Shown here: one piece after another, positions 6,426-13,975 of the stretch
Position numbering within the stretch: position 1 is the first letter of the stretch
How the letters are laid out: every line of letters starts with the position of its first letter
DNA from: Oscillospiraceae bacterium
Lineage (GTDB): Bacteria > Bacillota > Clostridia > Oscillospirales > Acutalibacteraceae
Direction of reading: 5' to 3'
NCBI GenBank assembly: GCA_015066045.1
Contig: SVPD01000026.1
Span: forward strand, 1-32,339
Length of the DNA: 32,339 nucleotides
Notes under the pieces: model-generated
What the model was told of the DNA's origin: nothing
The model's database searches: none
The model's input: only the letters and a program-made list of their open reading frames with translations
Position numbers and translations under genes: made by a program

Positions 6426-9212
6426 GGTCTTTTCTATACCGTTTGCTATAGCCTGTCCGAAAAGCTGATGGGTGGAGGACTCTATAAGCTTGTAGCATTC
6501 GGCATCGTTAGTCACATAGCCCGTTTCGATAAGAACGGAGGGGCAGTCCTCTAATCTTGTCACTGCGAAGGGATAATACATAGCTCCGTCGGAAAGATCA
6601 TCATAAAGCTCCTGCTGACCGTAATAAAGGTTATTTTTAAACACCTTTATCATTTCACCGTAAATGTTATTTGCCAGAGGCTGTGAGAAGCCCTTATAAT
6701 AATAAACGGCGGTGCCTATGGCGTTTTTATTTTCCGAGGCATTTGAATGGACGCTGACGAAAAGGTCAGGCTCGAGACTCTGTGCCATATTCCGTCTTTC
6801 ATCCAGAGAAAGAGTTTCGTTGCCCGGTCGGGTAAGATAGACCGTGGCACCCTTGGCACGCAGAGCATCCCTCACGGCATAGGCTACGGCGATATTGATG
6901 TCGCTTTCACGCACCTGATCACCGATACCGAGAGCACCCGGATCCTCACCGCCGTGACCGGGATCGAGAAGAATTACCGCTCCCTGCAGAGACTGAGGTC
7001 TGTTATGAACCTTTATTATCATATAGCCCTCGGAGTCGTATTCTACAGATGTACCGTAGTATTTACCGGATGAAAGAGGCATATAAAGAGTAGTTCTGTT
7101 TTCATTCTGCGAAACGCTCCACGTAGCAGACGAAACCGTATTGCTGCCCTTGACATCCACATTACCCGTAACGGTTGCCGTATGGTAAAAATCTATCTGG
7201 ATATAATTTGCATTAAAAGAGCTTATATTATATTTCGTTCCGTGTCCCGAATAATAATTCTGAGGTGTGTGCGAAATGGCATAGGGTACCCTCCAGTCGG
7301 TTTTCAGCTTTATGACAAGAGTGCCGTTTTCCGCTGAGCAGGACACTACGGACAGACTGTTATTGGACATAGCCGCATTTACCAGCTGAACGTGGTCACA
7401 TTTCACCTTTCTGCCCGACGCCAGCTCATAGAAATAAACGGTCTCATTTTCGTCACTGTTAAAAGCACTGCTTTTCGCCGTCACATAGTCCATAGTTCCC
7501 TGAACGAGAGCGGAATAAGAGGGAACATAGGTATCGTCGTTATAAACGAGAGGTCTCGTGTCTGCATAAGGCTCCGTAACCACACACATCACATTACCCG
7601 TTACCGTCTCATATACAGGGTTATAGTGAACAGTGGTGGGAGGTGTGTAAGGCTTGGTGGCAGAAGGAACGGTGTATTCGTACTTATCACCGATAAGCTC
7701 CTGAACATAATTTCCGAGCTGAACGGCAGTGGTGTTTTCCTCCTGCTCTGCAGGCAAGGTCGGCACAGTAGTCATTTCTTCGCCGCAGTAAATCATAGCA
7801 CCCTTTTGCTGAACGGTTCTTTCCCCTACTGAGCCTATAACGGAAATCATACCGAGAGATTCCACCTGCTCACGGGTTTCGGGCATTTTGATTTTAGCAG
7901 TAAATGCCGCATAGCCTGCGGTGACACCCTCCTCGCATTTGGCCTCATATTCCTTCGTGCCGAGCTTTACGGTAATGTCGGCACCGCTATAGGCGATAAC
8001 GGTAACGGTTATTTTCTCTCCCGGCTGAACGGTAAGACTTTCACCGGGCATTACCGTACGGATAATTTCTCCGTCAAAGCTCATTTCAATCCTGTATTTC
8101 ACTGTCTGTCCGCACTGGCTGACAGTGAACTCATTTTCACCCTCTGAAAGATAGAAGGTGATTTTTTTGCTGCCCTTTTCGCCCAGCTCCGTTTCCTTTC
8201 CGTTTATGTAGCAGGGATAAAGGCTAGAGCCGCATATTTCGATTTCCGTGCTGAAAAGATTTGTCTGCAAAACAGAGCCGTCATAGCCTGTAATGCTGAG
8301 GCTTCTGAAGGCGATGTCGGGAACGATACCCTTCGTCAGATATTCGCTTACGGCAGAAAAGGCTCCACCTACATCCTCAGTGACAGCCTTCAAAGAAGAA
8401 TACGCTACCGCAGACAGGCTTTCACAGCCTCTGAGCCCATAGGTGGCGGTAAGCGGAAAGGCCGCCGACTTTTTCTTTACGTTTACATCTACCGTGCAGT
8501 AAAGTCTGCCGTCGGTAAGAGTTAGGGTTTTATCCCACAGAGAAAGAGCAGTAAGGTCCGATTTCTCATCGATAAAGGTACACACACCGTCCACTATCTT
8601 TTTATTGAGCTTCGAAATGTCGGAATCAAAGGGAAGATAGACGAGAATTTTTATGTCCTTGTCGTATTTTCTTATGTATCTTACTGCCTTGGAAAGGAGC
8701 ATATTAAACTTTTCGGGGCTCATTTTTTTGTCGTTGCGGAGAATAATACCGTCGAAGACCGAAACCGCCTCAGCGAAAACCTTTTCGTCGAAATCCGTAT
8801 GCATTTCGAGATAAGCCTTTTTTTCCTGCTCCTTTAAAAGTGAGACAAGATTACTGATTTTCGAAAGATTCTCAGACAGGGAAAGCTCCTCATTGACTGA
8901 CGAAAAATATTCACTGCGGATAAAAACGGTGTCGAAAAGAGAATTTTTCAGTGCTTTGACAGTCTTGGCCAGACTTTTACTGTCCTTTTCGAAATCGGTG
9001 TCCGTATTCTCCGTAAGCCAGACCGCTTTTTCCTTTTCGGGAAACTTAAGGTAGCCCTGACTTATGAGATATTCGTCCACTCCGTCCTGTATGTCCGTAC
9101 CGATAAAAACATCCTCGACGAAATTTTTATTTGAAAGATGCACCATCACTGCGCAGATAATTATGGAAAGACTGACGCAAATGGCAGAAATAATAAGCTT
9201 TGTCTTTTTCAT
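6414..9212 (-). CDS. Large membrane-anchored N-acetylmuramoyl-L-alanine amidase (Amidase_3)
   Basis: 932 residues. An N-terminal hydrophobic stretch (4-25) serves as anchor or uncleaved signal. Residues about 60-300 resemble a degenerate glycosidase-type barrel (LFDTVFIRSEYF, FDGIILRND, IKILVYLPFDSD). Residues about 310-480 look like beta-rich domains, followed by a Thr/Pro-rich linker (480-560) and a further beta-rich part. The C-terminal 195 residues are a zinc amidase that cleaves the MurNAc-L-Ala bond: H753 (LLDPGHGG), E769 (RESDIN), H822 (SVHSNA) and catalytic E896 (VLIETGYVTN). It follows the GHL10-type lipoprotein by 51 nt and is probably in its operon. It may serve cell separation or sporulation-related wall remodelling; which one is unknown. 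Confidence 0.9.
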   Translation of the reverse strand: MKKTKLIISAICVSLSIIICAVMVHLSNKNFVEDVFIGTDIQDGVDEYLISQGYLKFPEKEKAVWLTENTDTDFEKDSKSLAKTVKALKNSLFDTVFIRSEYFSSVNEELSLSENLSKISNLVSLLKEQEKKAYLEMHTDFDEKVFAEAVSVFDGIILRNDKKMSPEKFNMLLSKAVRYIRKYDKDIKILVYLPFDSDISKLNKKIVDGVCTFIDEKSDLTALSLWDKTLTLTDGRLYCTVDVNVKKKSAAFPLTATYGLRGCESLSAVAYSSLKAVTEDVGGAFSAVSEYLTKGIVPDIAFRSLSITGYDGSVLQTNLFSTEIEICGSSLYPCYINGKETELGEKGSKKITFYLSEGENEFTVSQCGQTVKYRIEMSFDGEIIRTVMPGESLTVQPGEKITVTVIAYSGADITVKLGTKEYEAKCEEGVTAGYAAFTAKIKMPETREQVESLGMISVIGSVGERTVQQKGAMIYCGEEMTTVPTLPAEQEENTTAVQLGNYVQELIGDKYEYTVPSATKPYTPPTTVHYNPVYETVTGNVMCVVTEPYADTRPLVYNDDTYVPSYSALVQGTMDYVTAKSSAFNSDENETVYFYELASGRKVKCDHVQLVNAAMSNNSLSVVSCSAENGTLVIKLKTDWRVPYAISHTPQNYYSGHGTKYNISSFNANYIQIDFYHTATVTGNVDVKGSNTVSSATWSVSQNENRTTLYMPLSSGKYYGTSVEYDSEGYMIIKVHNRPQSLQGAVILLDPGHGGEDPGALGIGDQVRESDINIAVAYAVRDALRAKGATVYLTRPGNETLSLDERRNMAQSLEPDLFVSVHSNASENKNAIGTAVYYYKGFSQPLANNIYGEMIKVFKNNLYYGQQELYDDLSDGAMYYPFAVTRLEDCPSVLIETGYVTNDAECYKLIESSTHQLFGQAIANGIEKTLAG

Positions 9213-9263
9213 CTGTTACCGTCCGTAAAAATATTTAACTTATTTATTATAGCACATAAGAAG

Positions 9264-10568
9264 TCAATATGCCATAGTTTTAAGATTATTTAACTCTTCG
9301 GCAAAGCTTTTTTCATTAAAATCGATGTAGCTTCCGCTATAAAGAGCGTAGCCGTAGCATTTTTTCTCCTTTACGGTCTGCACCTGACGGGCAATAATGT
9401 CACTGCTTTTCAGCCATTCATCCTTTCCCGAAAGAGCATATGCATCCTCCTGTCCCGCCTTATAAAGAGCCAGACCTGCCACAAGCCTTACGTTACCCTC
9501 CCTGCACAGTGCCATCCAGTCCTCAAGACAACGGATAAAGGGAAGCTTACCGTGCTCAAAGCCGAAATATATCTGAGGAATGATCATATCGCAGTAGCCC
9601 TCCTCACGGCACCAGAGATAGACATCGGCATAGCTCTCATTATAGCATTTACCTATGTCGCCTGCAGGACTTACGGAAAAGATTTTATCCTGACCGTAGG
9701 CTTTTACGACGGAGTAAAGAGAGGAAAGCAGAGTGCTCACATTCGCTCTTCTCCAGTCGTCGAGCTCCATAGCTCCGCCCTGAGCGGTGTAGGCACTGTA
9801 CTGACCGGCATCGAAATCGCCGCAGTCCTCGAAATAGAAATAATCATCGATATGTATTCCCTTTATATCGTATTTTTCCAAAAGCTCTTTGGCACCGTCC
9901 GTAATGAGCTTTCTTACCTTTTCGGAGGAGGGATTGAAGTAGATTCCCTTTTCCGTTACGGCTACATCCTCACTCGTTCCCTCTTTATACATAAGACGGG
10001 CGGGATTTTTTTCCGAAAGAGCACCGATATCGCTTCCGTGACTCACCCTGTAGGGATTAATCCAGGCGTGAACGGACAGATTTTTTATTTTAGCTCTTTC
10101 CACTACGGTACCGAACACATCAAAGGGCATTTCCGCCCCCTGCTCAGAGGCCGCATAGGCACTGGTCGGAAACAGGTCTGAGGGATAAAGGGCATCGGCA
10201 AAGGGCCTTGCCTGAACGAAAACATCGGTAATACCCACCTGCTTCATATTATCAAATATGCCGTCAATATAAGCTATGTAGCTTTCCTCGGTGCTTCTGC
10301 CGCTGACGAGTGAAAGCTCGATGTAGCTAAGCCACGAGGCAGAAAAAAGGGAGGTTTCCTGCCGGTTTTCCGTCTGCGGTGAGGAGGTGCTTTCCGAGGG
10401 AGAGGAAACGAAGTTTTCCGCCCTCAGCTTTTCCGTGGTCTCCGTCTGTACGGTGGTCTTTTCTGTCTGCAGCACCGTTTCGCTGACATAGGGACTCAGG
10501 TTATCCCCTTTACCGCAGGAGCAGAAGATAAGGATAAAAACAAGTGCCGTGAACATAATTCTTTTCAT
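9264..10568 (-). CDS. GHL10/DUF187-type glycosidase-like lipoprotein
   Basis: 434 residues. The N terminus has a lipoprotein signal (FILIFCSC, probable lipidated Cys18) followed by a Ser/Thr/Glu-rich linker to about residue 70. The rest matches glycosyl-hydrolase-like GHL10 (YngK family) proteins: FVQARPFADALYPSDLFP, SVHAWINPYRV, KYDIKGIHIDDYFYF, FSVSPAGDIGK and DMIIPQIYFGFEH. The family has a TIM-barrel fold; members are thought to act on peptidoglycan or other surface glycans, but their chemistry is poorly defined. ATG 10568 follows AAGAGGAAGTG; the longer upstream frame overlaps the divergent promoter. Its pairing with an amidase supports a cell-wall role. Confidence 0.87.
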   Translation of the reverse strand: MKRIMFTALVFILIFCSCGKGDNLSPYVSETVLQTEKTTVQTETTEKLRAENFVSSPSESTSSPQTENRQETSLFSASWLSYIELSLVSGRSTEESYIAYIDGIFDNMKQVGITDVFVQARPFADALYPSDLFPTSAYAASEQGAEMPFDVFGTVVERAKIKNLSVHAWINPYRVSHGSDIGALSEKNPARLMYKEGTSEDVAVTEKGIYFNPSSEKVRKLITDGAKELLEKYDIKGIHIDDYFYFEDCGDFDAGQYSAYTAQGGAMELDDWRRANVSTLLSSLYSVVKAYGQDKIFSVSPAGDIGKCYNESYADVYLWCREEGYCDMIIPQIYFGFEHGKLPFIRCLEDWMALCREGNVRLVAGLALYKAGQEDAYALSGKDEWLKSSDIIARQVQTVKEKKCYGYALYSGSYIDFNEKSFAEELNNLKTMAY

Positions 10569-10583
10569 ATAATACACTTCCTC

Positions 10584-10612
10584 TTGACATAAGACTGAAA
10601 ACAAATTAAAAT
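10584..10612 (+). promoter_or_regulatory. Promoter of the zinc-ribbon/DUF1294 pair
   Basis: TTGACA (10584-10589) and TAAAAT (10607-10612) are separated by 17 nt, giving a leader of about 25 nt. Confidence 0.7.
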
Positions 10613-10642
10613 AGAATAGTATTCCGATTAAGGAGGATAACT

Positions 10643-10930
10643 ATGGCTATCAAAAATTACAATAAGATTTCTACACTGGACGGCGGAAGCACAAATAATG
10701 TAACCTGCCCCGTCTGTAAAGAGACCGTTTCTATGAGACTCTTTACTACAAAGGATACCACACTTGTAGCAAAAATCAAGGGCGAAGATAAAAATATTTA
10801 TATTTCCGTATGCCCGAACTGTGCTTCTGTTTTTTCCGTAAACACCAACTATCTGAAGGAGAAGGAGAGAGGCACCTATGTTCTGCTTACGGAAAGCGAC
10901 CTTACTCTCGTGAGAGATAACAATGGATAA
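10643..10930 (+). CDS. Small zinc-ribbon protein of unknown function
   Basis: 95 residues, cytoplasmic. Two C-x-x-C pairs, C22/C25 (TCPVC) and C57/C60 (VCPNC), should form a single four-Cys zinc ribbon. The C-terminal tail is charged (NYLKEKERGTYVLLTESDL). Such ribbons occur in many small regulatory or RNA/protein-binding factors; the sequence does not tell which. ATG follows AAGGAGGATAAC. The stop overlaps the start of the next gene by eight bases, indicating translational coupling. Confidence 0.75.
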   Translation: MAIKNYNKISTLDGGSTNNVTCPVCKETVSMRLFTTKDTTLVAKIKGEDKNIYISVCPNCASVFSVNTNYLKEKERGTYVLLTESDLTLVRDNNG

Positions 10931-11210
10931 GCTATACTCGGCAGCACTGATTTATCTCGGTGCCATATCTCTCGTTACCTTCTCCGTAACTGCACTGGAT
11001 AAAATCTTCGCTAAAAGAAATATGCGCCGTGTTCCCGAGGCTACTCTGCTCACTCTCGCTCTTTTCGGCGGTGCCGTAAGCGAATACATCACCATGAGAC
11101 TCATAAGGCATAAAACTCTTCATAAAAGGTTTATGGTAGGTCTTCCCGTGATTATAGCTCTGCAGGCAGCAGCTGCAGGTGCCGCAGCATATTTTACGTT
11201 TTTCAGGTAA
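10923..11210 (+). CDS. DUF1294 family small membrane protein
   Basis: 95 residues with three hydrophobic helices. The pattern TALDKIFAKRNMRRVPEATLLTLALFGGAVSEYITMRLIRHKTLHKRFMVGLP is that of DUF1294 proteins (D-K-x-x-A-x-x-x-x-x-R-x-P-E, G-G-x-x-x, R-H-K-T-x-x-x-x-F). Function unknown for the family; in other bacteria it is sometimes fused to a cold-shock domain. It begins inside the last codons of the zinc-ribbon gene, and the transcript ends at the hairpin at 11249-11297. Confidence 0.85.
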   Translation: MDKLYSAALIYLGAISLVTFSVTALDKIFAKRNMRRVPEATLLTLALFGGAVSEYITMRLIRHKTLHKRFMVGLPVIIALQAAAAGAAAYFTFFR

Positions 11211-11248
11211 GACCTTCATACGGCACAGATAAAGACTGTTATAAATAT

Positions 11249-11297
11249 AAAACAGATGTATTTCAGTTGAAAGCAACCTTAATGCATCTGTTTTTTT
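11249..11297 (+). terminator. Terminator between DUF1294 gene and sipL (convergent)
   Basis: A 13-base stem with one G-U pair followed by seven T on the plus strand; the A-rich left flank means it can also act on the minus strand for sipL. Confidence 0.75.
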
Positions 11298-11317
11298 CTT
11301 TTGCCTTTTAGTCTGCG
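11249..11317 (+). repeat. Recurrent hairpin element, copy 1
   Basis: The core hairpin AAACAGATGTATT / AATGCATCTGTTT, with an inner GTTG/CAAC pairing, is followed by a T-run and then TTTTGCCTTTTAGTCTGCG. A second copy lies at 31050-31119 with matching outer stem, loop position and the same trailing sequence. The tail lies beyond the part needed for termination, so the similarity is not explained by terminator function alone. Confidence 0.65.
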
Positions 11318-11338
11318 GTCAATGCACCGTCTTTATTT

Positions 11339-12868
11339 TCATACACAGGATATCATAAGCATGGTTTCCCTTTCGGTTTTTTCGCCCTTTATGGCGTTTT
11401 CACTTTTTATAAGAGCCTCTGAGGTATTATAATGCTTGGCGATATCCCATATTTTTTCACCGGCATCGGCATAATAAATGCACAGTGCGGGATATTTCTG
11501 CTCCTTTTCCTTTCCGTCTGAGTGTATATCATATAAAAATCTCTTTTCGTTACATACCGAGGCATAGCATCCGAGCAGAACCGTGCCCTTTATCTTCACC
11601 TTTCCCGCACCCGACACGGACCATTCGAGAGAGTTGACGGTAATGTCGCAGTCGCAGCTTACCTTATCTCCCTTTTGCTTAAGAGGAATGCCCACCTTAG
11701 CCGAAAGATTCTTTTCCGTGTAGCAGAAATTATTACTTCTGTCGGTATAAATTCCGTGAAGAAGAAAATCGCACTCGCCCTCGGCCTTGTCTCCTCTTCC
11801 CGTCATTCTGCATTCACCGCCGCTGCACCACATATCCTTGATTTCATTTATGTCACTGTCTGAAAAATCCACCGTTTCCTCAAAGGGTATTTCCTTTTCT
11901 CCGTTAAAGGCACAGGAATAAAGCTCTGCCGTTTTATAGTCCCCCGTAACCTCAAGCTTAGTGGAATAGCAGTCCTTTATAAGCTCGATTTCCTTATCCT
12001 GTCTGCATCTGACTGCGGCACTGACACGTGCGGCCATTTCCAGCAGACGGCATCTGCCCGTCGAGTCGTTTTTAGCAGAAACGGTAAACTGAGACGGACT
12101 AAGAGAAAGCTCAATGTCGCTTTTATCCGTTATACCGCCTATACCTAAAATCTGGCTTACGGGCATAGAGTGACAGATTTTCGTGATGTTATTTTTTTCA
12201 CTGTCTGTATAAAGTATCTCGCAGCAAAGCTCACCCTTTATAAGCAGCTTATCTGCCACGGCCTTTTTCGATTCCAGCTTCACTCTGCAGTCGCTTCTGA
12301 GGATTTTTCCGATGTCCTCCCTTTCCTTTCCGAGAGCCACGGTCTCACTCAGATCAAAGGTCTTTTCGCTCTGACAGATGAGGTCGGAGACGGTAATTTT
12401 CTCCTTTTTGCACTCCATATCCGGTGAGTCAATGCTGCAGGGAAGCTCCTTTTTATTTTCGCGGTAAACATAAACCGAAACACCTATGCTTCCGCTGACG
12501 CTGATTCTCCGCTGACTGAGAGCACGGCAGTTAATATAATCGGTTTTCGTTACCGCCTTTATCATGGGATTTTCGGGCATACCGTTCACACGTGTGCTGC
12601 AGGAAAGAGCGTCCGTATGCTCGAAGCAATCAATTTTTTCGTTTTCCCCCACATAAATAAGCCGTGTTACCACCGTACCCGACAGATGCACATTCTCACC
12701 GGCCACGGACACATTTGAAACACCTGCCGTCACGGTGCATTTGAGTATCTTTTTTATGTCCGAGCAGTAGTCGGGCAGATTAATCTCGAGGCTTACCGCC
12801 TGCTCACATTTACTCCGTGTAAAAAGCTCACAGAAGGAATAGGTATCTTTTTTTATTTCCATAGGCAT
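11339..12868 (-). CDS. sipL: SipL-like spore coat morphogenesis protein (DUF3794/SPOCS plus LysM)
   Basis: 509 residues, close to clostridial SipL in length and layout. There are at least two SPOCS/DUF3794-type repeats: about 28-115 (INLPDYCSDIKKILKCTV) and 170-260 (LGKEREDIGKILRSDCRV). Residues about 375-450 hold a further beta-rich segment. The C-terminal part (about 460-507) is a LysM-like domain with YYADAGEKIWDIAKHYNTS. In Clostridioides, SipL binds the coat protein SpoIVA through its LysM domain and is needed to attach the coat to the forespore, and it is made in the mother cell. ATG follows CAGGAGATG; a second Met two codons later is an alternative. It supports the view that the host sporulates. 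Confidence 0.85.
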   Translation of the reverse strand: MPMEIKKDTYSFCELFTRSKCEQAVSLEINLPDYCSDIKKILKCTVTAGVSNVSVAGENVHLSGTVVTRLIYVGENEKIDCFEHTDALSCSTRVNGMPENPMIKAVTKTDYINCRALSQRRISVSGSIGVSVYVYRENKKELPCSIDSPDMECKKEKITVSDLICQSEKTFDLSETVALGKEREDIGKILRSDCRVKLESKKAVADKLLIKGELCCEILYTDSEKNNITKICHSMPVSQILGIGGITDKSDIELSLSPSQFTVSAKNDSTGRCRLLEMAARVSAAVRCRQDKEIELIKDCYSTKLEVTGDYKTAELYSCAFNGEKEIPFEETVDFSDSDINEIKDMWCSGGECRMTGRGDKAEGECDFLLHGIYTDRSNNFCYTEKNLSAKVGIPLKQKGDKVSCDCDITVNSLEWSVSGAGKVKIKGTVLLGCYASVCNEKRFLYDIHSDGKEKEQKYPALCIYYADAGEKIWDIAKHYNTSEALIKSENAIKGEKTERETMLMISCV

Positions 12869-12944
12869 AAATCACATCTCCTGACATTTGTTTCTGTAAG
12901 AAGTATATTCGTCGTGGGTGGAATTTATGATAGAAAAAGCTTTG

Positions 12945-12973
12945 TTGACAAGATATACGGTGAATGGTATTAT
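12945..12973 (+). promoter_or_regulatory. Promoter of the small membrane-protein pair
   Basis: TTGACA (12945-12950) and TATTAT (12968-12973), 17 nt apart, about 23 nt before the start codon at 12996. Confidence 0.65.
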
Positions 12974-12995
12974 TGAACTGTAAGAAGGTGAAAGT

Positions 12996-13538
12996 ATGAT
13001 AAAAAAGATTGATGGTGAAATAATTATTTCAAAGAAGCTTACTTTTCTGCTTACCGGCGCTATGTCTGTTTTTCTTTTTGCCTCAGGATCTACTCTGTTT
13101 TTTTCTGACCTGTCCTTAGAGGAAGCGACTGAGCCTGCGGATATTTTCGGAAACATCTTTATGCTACTCTGGTTAGGTGTAATGGGTTATTTTATCCTGT
13201 TTTCCTTCAATGAATTTTTCAAAAAGACTGCGATAAGCAAAGAAGGCGTCCTCTGCAAAAGCTTTTTCGGCACTAAAGAATATATGTGGTCCGAAATCAA
13301 AGATTTCGGTATAAGCTACAGTGGGCAGACCAGAGGCGAGGGAAACACCTATTACCTGTATTTCTCGACTGATATTTTAAAACAGAACAGAAAAGGAAAG
13401 AAAAAAATGAACAGGTCTGTCATTAAAGTTATTTTTACCTCTGACGATTCCGATGCTTTCATTAACGAAGTGATTCCCTTCTGCCGTGAAAGCACAAATG
13501 TAGTCCCCTTTTTGCCGTCAGGTAAATTTTCACTGTAA
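12996..13538 (+). CDS. Membrane protein with a possible bacterial PH-like domain
   Basis: 180 residues. Two membrane helices (about 16-37 and 50-72) form a hairpin, followed by a soluble part with TAISKEGVLCKSFFGTKEYMWSEIKDFGI. This pattern (strand-turn-strand, then W-x-x-I) is typical of small bacterial PH-like (YdbT/YcxB-type) domains. A Lys-rich insertion (NRKGKKKMNRS) lies near 133-143. Specific function unknown. ATG follows AAGAAGGTGAAAG. It is followed by a second membrane protein 18 nt downstream. Confidence 0.65.
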   Translation: MIKKIDGEIIISKKLTFLLTGAMSVFLFASGSTLFFSDLSLEEATEPADIFGNIFMLLWLGVMGYFILFSFNEFFKKTAISKEGVLCKSFFGTKEYMWSEIKDFGISYSGQTRGEGNTYYLYFSTDILKQNRKGKKKMNRSVIKVIFTSDDSDAFINEVIPFCRESTNVVPFLPSGKFSL

Positions 13539-13556
13539 AGAAAGGAGCATACAGAT

Positions 13557-13925
13557 ATGAAAAAAGCACTCCGCAATTTATCAGTAATGGCCTGCATATT
13601 ATGTTCCTTCTGCCTTGTTATGTTTGCCGCACCCGGTGTGGTGGGATTTGATGATTCATTGGGCTTTGCGATTATTTGTTTCAGCATTATATTACCCTTT
13701 GTATCTTCTTTACTATGGACAGTTTTCTCTCTCAAAAACAAAGAGAGCCTCAGTAAGCTGAAAGCAACTGCCTTAACTTTTCTGATAATACATACTTTAT
13801 TTTTACTCAATATATTTCTCGATTTCTTACCCTTTGGTGAAGCAGGGATATGGATGCAAATGATTATCGGGATAGTAGCAAATACAATGTTTATTTCTAA
13901 AACAAAAGATAAAACAAATAACTGA
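13557..13925 (+). CDS. Small four-helix membrane protein, unknown function
   Basis: 122 residues with four hydrophobic segments (about 8-26, 34-55, 68-88 and 96-112) and a Lys-rich cytoplasmic tail. I recognise no family. ATG follows AAAGGAGCA. It is the second gene of a two-gene transcript and ends in the strong bidirectional terminator, which begins at its stop codon. Confidence 0.65.
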   Translation: MKKALRNLSVMACILCSFCLVMFAAPGVVGFDDSLGFAIICFSIILPFVSSLLWTVFSLKNKESLSKLKATALTFLIIHTLFLLNIFLDFLPFGEAGIWMQMIIGIVANTMFISKTKDKTNN

Positions 13926-13975
13926 ATAAAGAAAGAACAAGCAGTTCACCAAAAACTGCCTGTTCTTTCTTTATT
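13925..13975. terminator. Bidirectional terminator between convergent genes
   Basis: About 22 bases of nearly perfect complementarity (AATAAAGAAAGAACA-GCAGTT against AACTGC-TGTTCTTTCTTTATT). Both stop codons of the converging genes fall in or next to its base. Confidence 0.85.

Noticed and set aside
9213-9263. Possible separate promoter (TTGACT and TATAAT) for the amidase gene
   Set aside because: The two boxes are only about 10 nt apart, so they do not form a normal sigma-A promoter; operon transcription from the lipoprotein gene is simpler.
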